Of a stretch of DNA of 64,000 bases, positions 1 through 8,383 are shown piece after piece. Origin of the DNA: a bacterium (GTDB lineage Bacteria; Planctomycetota; UBA1135; UBA2386); contig JAUILN010000021.1 in NCBI GenBank assembly GCA_030432695.1, forward strand, positions 1-64,000, written 5' to 3'. Below the pieces are notes generated by a model. That model had not been told where the DNA came from and searched no databases. It saw nothing but the letters and a program-made list of their open reading frames with translations. How positions within the stretch are numbered: the stretch's first letter is position 1; each line of letters opens with the position of its first letter. Position numbers and translations under genes: made by a program.

Positions 1-44
1 CGGCATCGAGGGCCGCCGGCGGTCAGGTCGCCGTCAGCGACGTG

Positions 45-461
45 CTACGCGATCTTGGCTTCACTCCGCCGGGAGAAAACCGCGGGTCGTGATCGAAGGC
101 CCGCGCTTCTTGGTGATCGCCAACACTCACCGACGCGCTCGAGTCGCCGATCCTGCCTTCGGCGATCGCGCTGTGCCCGCTGCGCCTCCCGCACCAGGAT
201 CCCGACGAGCCAGGGCAAGAGGGGCCGGCTCGGGTCGAAGGTCTCGGCGCGCTGGAGGGCTCGCTGCCAGGTCTGCTGCAGCAGGTCGTCGGCGTGTTCT
301 CGCCCCAGCCGGAGCGCAAGCAGCAACAGGTCGGGTGACGTCGCGTCGAAGGCGGTCGCGAAGGCTCTGGGGTCCCGGGTGCGCGCGAACCGGGCGAACG
401 CGGAGCTGGCGATGCTCGACTCGGTGCTGTGGCTCGGAGGTCGTCGGTCGGATTCGATCAC
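45..461 (-). pseudogene. Truncated ECF sigma factor remnant (region 2 only)
   Basis: A GTG at 461 opens a frame of about 138 codons. Its first hundred residues match, almost residue for residue, the N-terminal half of the intact sigma factor that starts at 2847: both have FARFARTRDP, then LRLGREHADDLLQQTWQ, then PWLVGILVREAQ. This is sigma-70 region 2, the core-polymerase and -10 binding part. After residue 110 the similarity stops and the frame runs into low-complexity Arg/Ser sequence and a stop at 45. No frame in the remaining bases gives region 4. I read it as a 3'-truncated tandem duplicate rather than a working factor. The start is inferred from alignment with the neighbour; an ATG further upstream would overlap the neighbouring gene. 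Confidence 0.55.
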
Positions 462-531
462 ACGGCGTTTCTTCCGAGAGCAGATGGGGCGTGGCACACC
501 GGGCGGAAATCCTGGTCGGTGAAGACTCGCC

Positions 532-2847
532 TCAATCTTCCCACGCGAAGACGTGCTCGAGGTCGATTCCGTCGAAGCCTGCCTCGATCCGATTCGTCTT
601 CCGTTCCGAGTCGGAGAGGAAGTAGGTGATCTCGAACGGCTCGCAGCTGACCAGCTGCTCGATGACTCCTGCGCCCGTGCAGATCGAGCGCTGCTCCATC
701 TGCACCAGCGCACTCATCGGGATCGAACCGTCGGGGAGCCGCAAGCGGAGCGAGAAGGGTCGCACCGAGGCAGCGATCGGGATCTCGATGTCCTGTATGC
801 CGGGGAGGATCTCGAACCCGTTCCGATCGTCCACGGAGCGGACGGGGAGTTGCTCGGCGGCGAGCTGGAGCGGGCCGAGCGGTAGCCAGACCGTCTGCCC
901 GAGCGCGATATCGAAGCCTGCCTTGACTTCGGACAGGGGTGACGAGGTCTGCACGACGATGCGGCCCGACTCGGTGCGACGCCCTTCCGGGTCGACCAGA
1001 ACGATGCGTACCTGGCCGGCGCCGCCGAACGAGGTCGGCTCGACGAGTTCCGGGGCACGGACGCCGCCGAGGAGTCGGATGTGGCCATGTCCCCGGCCCC
1101 AGCCGAGGCCTTCGACGAAGACGGCCAATGGGATGGGGATGGGTGCATCGCGCAGCCTGTCCCAGATCGCGCGATTGCCTCCCCATAGGAAGATCGAGGC
1201 GTCGGGGTGGCGGTTCACGTAGGCGACGTTCTGGAGCACCTGCTCCCATTGACCGGGTGGATTGACGCTACCAAAAAGCTCCTGGTCGATGTGTTCCGCG
1301 GCGAGTCTCGTGATCGCACCCCGCGAACTCGCGACGAACATCCCCACCAGCGGCTCGAGCACGACTTCGACGCAATCGCCCGGCACGGCCAGACGCCTCT
1401 CCGGCATCACATCCGGCACATACCCCGTCGCCGCGACGCGCACGACCACCTCGCCCGCCGGCAGCCCTGCCACCGTCGCGCGCCCTTCGCCATCGGTCAC
1501 CGCTTCGAACAGCGCCGCCTCGCCGGTGCCCGCCAGGCGTTCCCCCGCTCTTGCCTCCTGCTCCGCCGGCGGGCAACGCTTCCACAGGCGGACCACCGCG
1601 CCGGGCACCGGCTCGCCGAAGACGTCGGTCACGTGGAACGATTGCTCGACGGCGGGTTCGAGGACGATGTCCATGCGTGTCGCGTCCGGTTCGGGTGCGC
1701 TCGCGCCGGTCTGCCAACCGCGGGCGCCGGCGACGACCTCGAGGCCCGCTACCTCGTCTGGGCGCGCCAGTCGAACCGATCCCGCCGTGTCGCTGCGCAG
1801 GACGTCGCCCGGGACGTCGTAGATCCGCGCGCCGGCGGCATGCCAGAACACCGCGGCTCCCGGGATCGGCGCGCCTTCCGGGTCGACGACCAGCACGTCG
1901 ATGTGCGGCTCCACCGAGGCGGAGTCCTCGGCCACCGCAGTCCTCGAGGGAGCACGGGTCGGCGACCCGGTGCGGGCGATCGGGCGCGGTGCAGGCCGGA
2001 GGTCGTTCTGAATCGCGGCCGCGCTCGGGGTCTCCACCGGCGAAGGCAGCAGCACCCACCAGGTCAGTGCGAGCAGGGCCACGGCGACGATCCACGCGGA
2101 CTTCTTCATCACCATCGCTCCTGCCCCCGCTCCGACTCCCCCCGACGTCCCCGCCGTCGCCGCGGTCCATTCGGCGAGCAACTCGTCCCGAAGTGCCGCG
2201 AGGTTCACACTCACCGACGCGGCTTGCCCGCCGACCGCCAGGTCCGCCACCAGCAGGGCCGGCAGGGCATGGCCCGCCGGCAGGAGCCGCCGCAGCTTCT
2301 CCAGTCCCCGCGCCAACTGTGAGCGCACCGTCTCGGGCGACCGCCCCAATGCCTCGCCGATCTCGACCGACGACAGGCCGTGCTTGATGCGCAGGACGAG
2401 CACCTGTCGATGCGTGACGTCGAGCGCTTCCAAGGCCGCGGCCGCGTGGTCGGCGAACTCGCTCAGCGACGCCGCGTCGTGGGGATCGGCTGGCAGCCGC
2501 GGGTCTTGCATTGCGGCAAGACCTCCAAGCCGCCGCGCCTCGCGCCCTCGTTCGCGCCGGAGCTGCTGCGCCTCGCGCACCAGGATGCCGACCAGCCACG
2601 GTAGCAGGGGCCGTCGTGGGTCGAAGTGCCGGGCTCGGCGGATCGCATGCTGCCAGGTCTGCTGCAGCAGATCGTCGGCATGCTCGCGGCCGAGGCGCAG
2701 CGCGACGAGTAGCAGGTCCCCGGCGGTCGCGTCGAATGCCGTGACGAACGAGCCGGGATCGCGCGTCCGGGCGAACCGGGCGAAGGCTACGGCCGAGCGC
2801 TTGGCCGCGGCAGCCAGCGGTTCCTGGGGTGGGTGGTGGGTGGTCAC
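532..2847 (-). CDS. ECF sigma factor fused to TM helix and carboxypeptidase-regulatory-like domains
   Basis: One uninterrupted 771-residue frame holds three parts. Residues 40-90 are sigma-70 region 2 (GREHADDLLQQTW). Residues 138-190 are region 4 with its helix-turn-helix (VEIGEALGRSPETVRSQLARG). After a Gly/Ala linker a single hydrophobic helix lies at about 251-267. The rest (313-771) is beta-rich, with repeated units of the type D-P-E-G-x-P-I-P-G-A and V-F-G-E-P-V-P-G-A-V, typical of carboxypeptidase-regulatory-like folds. GTG at 2847 was chosen because earlier starts run into the divergent gene at 3021. ECF factors are normally about 200 residues, so this is a membrane-tethered sigma factor with a probable extracytoplasmic sensor. 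An internal start at the M-V-M-K-K motif (residue 245) could also yield the C-terminal part alone. Confidence 0.8.
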   Translation of the reverse strand: MTTHHPPQEPLAAAAKRSAVAFARFARTRDPGSFVTAFDATAGDLLLVALRLGREHADDLLQQTWQHAIRRARHFDPRRPLLPWLVGILVREAQQLRRERGREARRLGGLAAMQDPRLPADPHDAASLSEFADHAAAALEALDVTHRQVLVLRIKHGLSSVEIGEALGRSPETVRSQLARGLEKLRRLLPAGHALPALLVADLAVGGQAASVSVNLAALRDELLAEWTAATAGTSGGVGAGAGAMVMKKSAWIVAVALLALTWWVLLPSPVETPSAAAIQNDLRPAPRPIARTGSPTRAPSRTAVAEDSASVEPHIDVLVVDPEGAPIPGAAVFWHAAGARIYDVPGDVLRSDTAGSVRLARPDEVAGLEVVAGARGWQTGASAPEPDATRMDIVLEPAVEQSFHVTDVFGEPVPGAVVRLWKRCPPAEQEARAGERLAGTGEAALFEAVTDGEGRATVAGLPAGEVVVRVAATGYVPDVMPERRLAVPGDCVEVVLEPLVGMFVASSRGAITRLAAEHIDQELFGSVNPPGQWEQVLQNVAYVNRHPDASIFLWGGNRAIWDRLRDAPIPIPLAVFVEGLGWGRGHGHIRLLGGVRAPELVEPTSFGGAGQVRIVLVDPEGRRTESGRIVVQTSSPLSEVKAGFDIALGQTVWLPLGPLQLAAEQLPVRSVDDRNGFEILPGIQDIEIPIAASVRPFSLRLRLPDGSIPMSALVQMEQRSICTGAGVIEQLVSCEPFEITYFLSDSERKTNRIEAGFDGIDLEHVFAWED

Positions 2848-3020
2848 GGGCGCTTTCCGTCGCGAGGGGCGCGAGCGTGGCACGCGGTCGGAGCTTTGTT
2901 GCGGGCTGCTCGCCCGTGCGGAATCCGGACCGCGGGATCCGCCGTTCGCACGCGGGTCGCGAGCGTGAGTGTGGCATGGACCTTGTGGACCGGCACTCCT
3001 CGCGCCCGACACGACCCGTG

Positions 3021-5186
3021 ATGATGACCTCCTCCCGCCATGCTCTCGCCGCTGCGCTCCTGGTCCTGACGGCCGCCACCGCCCAGGAACAGCGACTCTG
3101 GTCGATCCCGATCTCCACCAGTTCTCCGCAGGACAGCCGGGTGAACACGTCACCTCCCTCCGATCTGGAGGCCGCCGACGACTTCGACGTGCACGGGGTG
3201 ATCACCCGCGTCGTCGCGCAGGGCAAGCCGTGTGGTTCGTGCATCACGCCCCCGGTGTCCGGCGCGACGGTGCGCTTCTACGCCGACCAGCAGGGCAGCG
3301 TGGGGGCGCTGAGCTACGAGCGGTTCGTGCCGTCCGGGTCCGATCTCCTGAGCTACGACCCGAGATTCCCGTCCACGGTCGACGTCACGCTGCCGCTGGC
3401 CTTCCAGGCGCAGGGTCGGCATTGGGTGTCGGTGCAATTGCACTTCGTCGGCGCGGGCTATTGGGCGATGTTCCGCGGCAATCCGAATGCGCCGCGCCTC
3501 GCGACGGCGCAGGTGCGCGACCGGGTGGCCGGTGGGCCGTGGCAGACGCCGACCACGTCGACCGGAGCCCCGCTCCTCGGCGATCTCGCCTACGAACTCT
3601 GGGGTCTCTTGCCGGGATCGACCGGCGAGCCGGCGGTGCCCTGCGTCACCTGGTCCTTGCTCGACGCCGATCCCATCCCGAACTCGCTGATGGACTGGCT
3701 GAAGGACGTGAAGGTCTTCGGTCTCGACGACGCCTGGGCGGTCGGCGACGTCGCGGTTCAGAACGGCGTGAGCCGCAACCGGCTGACCACGGTGCTGCAT
3801 TGGGACGGCCGGCGCTATTCGCTCGTGTCGAGTCCGAGCCCCGGCCCGACTCCATCGGTCGTCGATTGCTACCTCGACGCGGTGGATGGCACCAGCGGCA
3901 GCGATCTCTGGGTGGGCGGCACCTACAAGACGCAGATCGCCGGGGGCTGGGTCGGCTTCCAGGTCTTCGCGATGCACTACGACGGCAGCAGCTGGACCAT
4001 ACCGCTCGACTTGCCGGTGCCGACCAGCGGCGTCGGCGGCGGAGTGAGCGGCTCAGGGATCGACGACCTGGTCTCGATCGCGCCCAACGACGCGTGGTTC
4101 GTCGGTGATTGGATCGACATCCAGTCGATCGGCAATCCGATCCAGATCCGGCCGGGTCTGCTGCTGCACTACGACGGGAGTGCCCTGAACCAGACGATCC
4201 TGCCGGTCGTCACCGGCGTCGGGCACCAGTACTTCACCGCGGTCGACGCGGTGGCGAGCAATGTGGTCTGGCTCGTCGGAGGTGCGGGAAATGCCAGTTC
4301 GCAACCGGGTTCGAACGTGCCGGTGGTGTTCGAGTTCGACGGCGCGAGCTGGCACCACCGCCCGTTCGCCGCGCCGCCGGGTGACGTGTCGCTGCACGAC
4401 GTCGAAGTGGTCTCGGCGAACGAGGTCTACGTGTTCGGTGTCTCGGTCGATCGTTCGACGGTGCCGCGGACCACGACCGAGTTCATGGCTCGTTGGAACG
4501 GCAGTGCCTGGACGCTACTGCCGGCGCCGCCGTTCGCGCTCGATGCGAAGATGTTCTCGGCTACCGAGGGCCGCGCCGTCGGCCCGAGCATCTGGAGTTG
4601 GGACGGTTCGAGCTGGCAGGAGTCCTTCGATCTGCAGTCCGCGGCGACCGGTCGCTTGCTCGGCGTCGACGGCCTCTCGGCCTGCGAGCTGTTCGCGGTC
4701 GGCCAGGGTACCCGCGGCCAGGGCGAGCCGTTCGTGATGCGCCAGGACAATGCTCGGGCCTGGAACGTGCGCACGCGGACGGCCCTGCTGCCGGCGCGCG
4801 CGCCCGTCCGGCTGGCGATGCGCGAGCCGCCGCGGCCGGGTCACCGCCTCGAGGTCGCGCTCGACGATCCGGGTGGCGTCGCGCTGCCCGCACCCGCCAC
4901 CAGCCTGTGGTTCCTCGGCGTGCTGCCCGCGCCGGTCGGCGTGGTGCTGCCCTTCGGCGGAGTCGCCGGTGGCCCCGGCGAGTTGCTGCTCGATCTGTCG
5001 ACCCTGATCTACGTGTCGGGGCCGACCGCGGTGCCGGCCGGCGGTGCGGCGCTGCACGGTGTGCCGGTGCCGACCGACCCGGCGCTGCTCGGCGCGCCCC
5101 TGTCCAGCCAGGGAGTGTTGCTCGGCAGCGGGGGCGGCGGCCCGGTCTATCTCTCCAACGCGCTCGACATGCAGCTCGGGCTCTGA
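3021..5186 (+). CDS. Secreted kelch/propeller-like protein with shared C-terminal module
   Basis: The protein has 721 residues. Residues 1-22 form a signal peptide ending A-T-A-Q. The central part carries repeated W-D-G/Y-D-G-x-x-W units (WDGRRYS, YDGSSWT, FDGASWH, WNGSAWT, WDGSSWQ) spaced like the blades of a beta-propeller. The last 60 residues have the motif V-P-V-P-T-D-P-A-L-L-G followed by L-S-N-A-L-D-M-Q-L-G-L, which recurs in other secreted proteins of this window (5197-6261, 19269-20288, 30971-32542). Tandem ATGs lie at 3021 and 3024, with a GTG just before; 3021 was used. It is divergent from the sigma-fusion gene and convergent with the next gene, 10 bp away. No enzymatic motif was found; a cell-surface or adhesive role is only a guess. 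Confidence 0.8.
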   Translation: MMTSSRHALAAALLVLTAATAQEQRLWSIPISTSSPQDSRVNTSPPSDLEAADDFDVHGVITRVVAQGKPCGSCITPPVSGATVRFYADQQGSVGALSYERFVPSGSDLLSYDPRFPSTVDVTLPLAFQAQGRHWVSVQLHFVGAGYWAMFRGNPNAPRLATAQVRDRVAGGPWQTPTTSTGAPLLGDLAYELWGLLPGSTGEPAVPCVTWSLLDADPIPNSLMDWLKDVKVFGLDDAWAVGDVAVQNGVSRNRLTTVLHWDGRRYSLVSSPSPGPTPSVVDCYLDAVDGTSGSDLWVGGTYKTQIAGGWVGFQVFAMHYDGSSWTIPLDLPVPTSGVGGGVSGSGIDDLVSIAPNDAWFVGDWIDIQSIGNPIQIRPGLLLHYDGSALNQTILPVVTGVGHQYFTAVDAVASNVVWLVGGAGNASSQPGSNVPVVFEFDGASWHHRPFAAPPGDVSLHDVEVVSANEVYVFGVSVDRSTVPRTTTEFMARWNGSAWTLLPAPPFALDAKMFSATEGRAVGPSIWSWDGSSWQESFDLQSAATGRLLGVDGLSACELFAVGQGTRGQGEPFVMRQDNARAWNVRTRTALLPARAPVRLAMREPPRPGHRLEVALDDPGGVALPAPATSLWFLGVLPAPVGVVLPFGGVAGGPGELLLDLSTLIYVSGPTAVPAGGAALHGVPVPTDPALLGAPLSSQGVLLGSGGGGPVYLSNALDMQLGL

Positions 5187-5196
5187 CGTCCCGCCC

Positions 5197-6261
5197 TCAC
5201 TCGATCCGCAGCGCCGCGCTCTGCGACAACACGGCGCCCATCGGATTCGCGCCGGGATCGCCCACCCACCACTGCGCGTGGATCTCCACGCCGGCGAGTG
5301 ACGGGTCACCGGGGATCGGCATGGACAGCGCTGCACCGACCCCATTGGCCTGGCGCGGGGCACTCACGATCTCGCCGGACACACGCAGCCAGCAGCTCGT
5401 CATGCCGAGTGGCGAGAGGTCGTGGGGCAGGGCGACGTTGGCCGCGGACCAGTGCTGGTCGGAGGCGCCGAGCACCGCGATCGCGGTGGCTCCCGAGGGG
5501 ATGCGCGTGCAGCGCAGCGCGAAGGACGCATTGCCGATCCAGGGCCGCCCGCGTGTGTCGATGCGCGGCTCGCCGTAGGTGCCGACGCAGCCGGTGCCGC
5601 GCTCCTCGAAGCCGCCGCGCGGCGTGACCTCCAGGCGCCAGTTGTCGTAGACCTGCACGATCTCGCGCGTGCCGGTCGTGATGTCGTCGCTGGCCACGAA
5701 TCCGAACTGCAGGGCGTTGCCCTGTGCCGAGAAGTCCGGCTGGCCGGTGGCGCCGTCGGGGAAGATGGCGGTGAAGGTACTCTGGTCGGCGACCGCATCG
5801 CCGAGGCGTCGCCAGTTGGGATCGAGGCCGGTCAGCGACCCCGGCGTGCCGAGGGCGGGGGCCGCGTAGACGATGCCGTCCTGCAGCACCGCGATGCCGA
5901 AGAAGTGGCCGGGGGCATTGGCGTCGGCGCGCAGCGTGCGCACGTCCATGGCCATGCGCAGCGTCTTCAGCGGGCCGTCGACCCGCGGCTCCCAGCGCGC
6001 GGTCGGTGAGATCATCGCCAGCCGCACCGCCGACGCCGTGCCCGCCGGGCTGCAGAACGCGGCGTCGGGCCGGGTGCCGAGCACCATGCAGGCGCCAGGA
6101 TTGCCGAGGTAGCCGTCGTGGACGATCTCGCCGCCGCTGCCGTGGCAGCCGAAGTGCGGGTAGAGGGCCCAGAGGCTGAAGGTGTCGGCCTGGAATTCCT
6201 GGGCGGTCGCGGCGCCGGTGGCGAGGATCGCAGCGCCGAGGATCTTCTGGAGGGAATGCAT
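5197..6261 (-). CDS. Secreted protein with shared C-terminal module
   Basis: This exported protein of 354 residues has a signal peptide at 1-21 ending A-T-A-Q. The N-terminal half has no motif I recognise (Trp/Gly-rich, beta-like). From about residue 215 it has the lineage-specific tail: G-T-G-C, then G-x-P-R-I-D, a Cys near S-C-W-L, and finally the P-I-P-G-D-P-S-L-A-G motif with G-A-V-L-S at the end. The ATG at 6261 is the first start that gives a signal peptide. The gene converges on the propeller gene with a 10-bp gap. The tail aligns well with that of 19269-20288 (both read D-P-G-A-N before the end). Function unknown. Confidence 0.75.
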   Translation of the reverse strand: MHSLQKILGAAILATGAATAQEFQADTFSLWALYPHFGCHGSGGEIVHDGYLGNPGACMVLGTRPDAAFCSPAGTASAVRLAMISPTARWEPRVDGPLKTLRMAMDVRTLRADANAPGHFFGIAVLQDGIVYAAPALGTPGSLTGLDPNWRRLGDAVADQSTFTAIFPDGATGQPDFSAQGNALQFGFVASDDITTGTREIVQVYDNWRLEVTPRGGFEERGTGCVGTYGEPRIDTRGRPWIGNASFALRCTRIPSGATAIAVLGASDQHWSAANVALPHDLSPLGMTSCWLRVSGEIVSAPRQANGVGAALSMPIPGDPSLAGVEIHAQWWVGDPGANPMGAVLSQSAALRIE

Positions 6262-6446
6262 CGGGACTCCTGAGGGAGGTGGTGGAGCGACGCAGTTCGG
6301 GGGGGGCACGGTGGTCCGCGTCGCCAACAGGACGCCCTCTTCGCCGACGGCGCGGCTCGGGATTCCGGCTGCGTCCGGCCCGGGCTCGAGTGTTCCCAGG
6401 CGATCTCGCGTCTGCCGGGTCTGGCGCGTAGGCAGCGCCGCTGCGC

Positions 6447-7019
6447 ATGCGAACCCGCCGAGTCCACCGTCGCCTCCACGCCTGGACGGGCGTGGTCCTC
6501 GGCGTCCCGCTCCTGCTGCTGTCGATCACCGGCGCGCTGCTGCTCGTCAAGAAGCAGTGGAGCTTCGTCCAGCCGCCGGAGACTCGTGGCACCGCGGGTG
6601 CTCCACGAATCGGGCTGGACCAGATCCTCGCCGCTGTGGGCACCACCCCCGGCCGTCAGGGACTGACCTGGAGCGGCGTCGACCGCATCGACCTGCGTCC
6701 TTCGAAGGGCATCGCCAAGGTGCAGCTCCACGACGGCCACGAAGTGCAGGTCGACCTGGGCACCGCTGAGGTGCTGCAGGTGGCGCGCCGCCGAACCGGT
6801 CTGATCGAGGCCCTGCACGACGGGTCCTGGTTCGCGGGCGACTGGACCAAGCTCGGCGTGATGCTGCCGGTCAGCGCGCTGCTGCTCTACCTGCTCGGCA
6901 GTGGCCTGTGGATGTGGTGGTATCCGCTGGCGATCCGGCGGCGGGTGCGGCGGCAGCTCGCCGGCGGCGACGCGCACGGGCGGCGCGAGCCCGGTGACGA
7001 ATTCCTGGGATCCGCGTGA
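6447..7019 (+). CDS. PepSY-domain membrane protein
   Basis: This 190-residue inner-membrane protein has an N-terminal basic segment (RTRRVHRRLHAWTG) running into a helix at about 13-34 (GVPLLLLSITGALLL). A periplasmic PepSY-like stretch follows at about 45-115 (DGHEVQVDLGTAEVL). A second helix lies at about 133-157 (LPVSALLLYLLGSGLWMWWYPL), and the tail is basic and cytoplasmic. The H-R-x-L-H-x-W-x-G start is characteristic of PepSY-associated TM proteins, often linked to iron-siderophore or flavocytochrome reductases. The short length suggests a minimal PepSY_TM_like protein. It lies 35 bp before a cytochrome c gene on the same strand, which supports an electron-transfer or metal context. 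Confidence 0.75.
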   Translation: MRTRRVHRRLHAWTGVVLGVPLLLLSITGALLLVKKQWSFVQPPETRGTAGAPRIGLDQILAAVGTTPGRQGLTWSGVDRIDLRPSKGIAKVQLHDGHEVQVDLGTAEVLQVARRRTGLIEALHDGSWFAGDWTKLGVMLPVSALLLYLLGSGLWMWWYPLAIRRRVRRQLAGGDAHGRREPGDEFLGSA

Positions 7020-7054
7020 GGGCGGGCGCCGGCGGACGGCGTGAGGCCTTCCGC

Positions 7055-7609
7055 ATGAACCACTTCCCGACCCTGTGCGCGGCCGTGCTGCTGGCCGCCC
7101 TGTCCTCGTCCTGCCGGAGTGAAGCCGGCGCTTCGTCCGTCGATGCCGTCGGCCGCGGCCGCTACCTGGTGCAGACCATGGGCTGCGCCGACTGCCACAC
7201 GCCGCGCGGTCCGGGCGGCCAGCCGATGGCTGGTCGCGACCTCACCGGGCACCCGGCCGATGCGCCGCTGCCGACCTGGGACCCGTCGCTGCTGGAGAAG
7301 CACGGCGTGGCGACGATCGCGCCGACCGGCACCGCCTTCGCCGGCCCGTTCGGGGTCAGCGTGGCGCCGAACCTCACCCCCGACCCGGAGACCGGGATCG
7401 CGCGGCTGACCGCCGACGCGCTGTGGAAGAGCTGGCAGAGCGGTGTGCACTGGTCCAGCGACCGGCCGATCCTGCCGCCGATGCCGGTCGAGGCCTACCG
7501 CCACCTGTCGCGGGACGACGTCGACGCGGTGCACGCCTACCTGCACTCGCTGCAGCCGGTCGTGAACCGGGCGCCCGAGTCGGTGCCTGCGATTGCCCCC
7601 GGTCGTTGA
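7055..7609 (+). CDS. Lipoprotein cytochrome c
   Basis: The protein has 184 residues. The N-terminus is a lipoprotein signal with lipobox L-S-S-S-C (Cys20). A single heme c attachment site C-A-D-C-H lies at 44-48, preceded by G-R-Y-L-V-Q-T-M-G as in class I cytochromes of the alcohol-dehydrogenase subunit/thiosulfate type. The C-terminal part has a PPMPVEAYRHLSRDDVDAVHAYL-like helix typical of this group, where the Met in PPMP is the usual distal heme ligand. It should be anchored in the membrane and carry one electron. Start: the ATG at 7055 is the one that gives the lipoprotein signal. It is probably co-transcribed with the PepSY gene. The redox partner is not visible here. Confidence 0.85.
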   Translation: MNHFPTLCAAVLLAALSSSCRSEAGASSVDAVGRGRYLVQTMGCADCHTPRGPGGQPMAGRDLTGHPADAPLPTWDPSLLEKHGVATIAPTGTAFAGPFGVSVAPNLTPDPETGIARLTADALWKSWQSGVHWSSDRPILPPMPVEAYRHLSRDDVDAVHAYLHSLQPVVNRAPESVPAIAPGR

Positions 7610-7708
7610 CGAGCGGTCGCCCGGAGATCCATCCATGCGCCGGTTCGCGATGGTTCCTCTCGCCTGCTCGACGGTCTCGAGCGTCTGCCGGCAGCTGTCG
7701 GTGAGGCA

Positions 7709-8383
7709 ATGACCGCGCTCGCGTGGCTGCCGCGGCGGGCCCCTCTTTACGGCCACCGCACCCGCTCGCACGATTCCGCGCCAGTCGTGTCGTCCCACCC
7801 GTTTCCTCAGGACCAGCCCGGGAACGTCGATCCCGCTGTCGCACCGCGCCCGCTCGCCGGCGACGCGCTGTTCCCGGCGGTCTACGACGAACTGCGTCGG
7901 CTGGCTCGTCTGCGGCTGCGCGGTCCGTCCGACAGCCTGGACGCGACCGGTCTGGTGCACGAGGCCTGGCTCCGGCTGTGCGGCGGTCGGCCGGCCTCGT
8001 TCCGCGACTCCGCGCACTTCTTCGCGGCGGCGGCGCAGGCGATGCGGCACGTGCTGGTCGACCGGGTGCGTCGCGCGCGGCGCCTGCGGCGGGGTGGTGG
8101 CGCGGTCCCGGTCGAGCTCGCCACCAGCGAACCGGCGGTGACCGGGCTCGGGGCGCTCGACCTGCTGGCGCTGGACGCGGCGCTGGATCGGCTGGCGGTG
8201 GACCACCCGCGCTGCGCCGAGGTGGTGCAGCTACGGTTCTTCGCCGGCCTGGCACAGCGCGAGGTCGCCGAGGTGCTGGGGATCTCCGACGCCACGATCG
8301 AGCGCGACTGGCGGTTCGCTAAGGCCTGGCTGCACCGCGCGATCGAAGGGCCGGTCACTGGAGGGAATCGCGCCGATGCATGA
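7709..8383 (+). CDS. ECF sigma factor (Sig-70_X6-like), coupled to kinase
   Basis: The region from about residue 52 (LFPAVYDELRRLARLRLRG) through LVHEAWLRL and FFAAAAQAMRHVLVDRVRRARR to the C-terminal helix-turn-helix (AQREVAEVLGISDATIERDW) matches the sigma-70 group often found next to planctomycete and acidobacterial Ser/Thr kinases. The first about 26 residues are not conserved-looking; an in-frame GTG at 7787 is an alternative start. The ATG at 7709 follows a GGTGAGG stretch at tight spacing. The stop codon lies inside the start of the kinase gene (8376), an overlap of 8 bp, so the two are almost certainly translated together. The kinase probably controls activity of the sigma factor or shares its stimulus. 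Confidence 0.9.
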   Translation: MTALAWLPRRAPLYGHRTRSHDSAPVVSSHPFPQDQPGNVDPAVAPRPLAGDALFPAVYDELRRLARLRLRGPSDSLDATGLVHEAWLRLCGGRPASFRDSAHFFAAAAQAMRHVLVDRVRRARRLRRGGGAVPVELATSEPAVTGLGALDLLALDAALDRLAVDHPRCAEVVQLRFFAGLAQREVAEVLGISDATIERDWRFAKAWLHRAIEGPVTGGNRADA

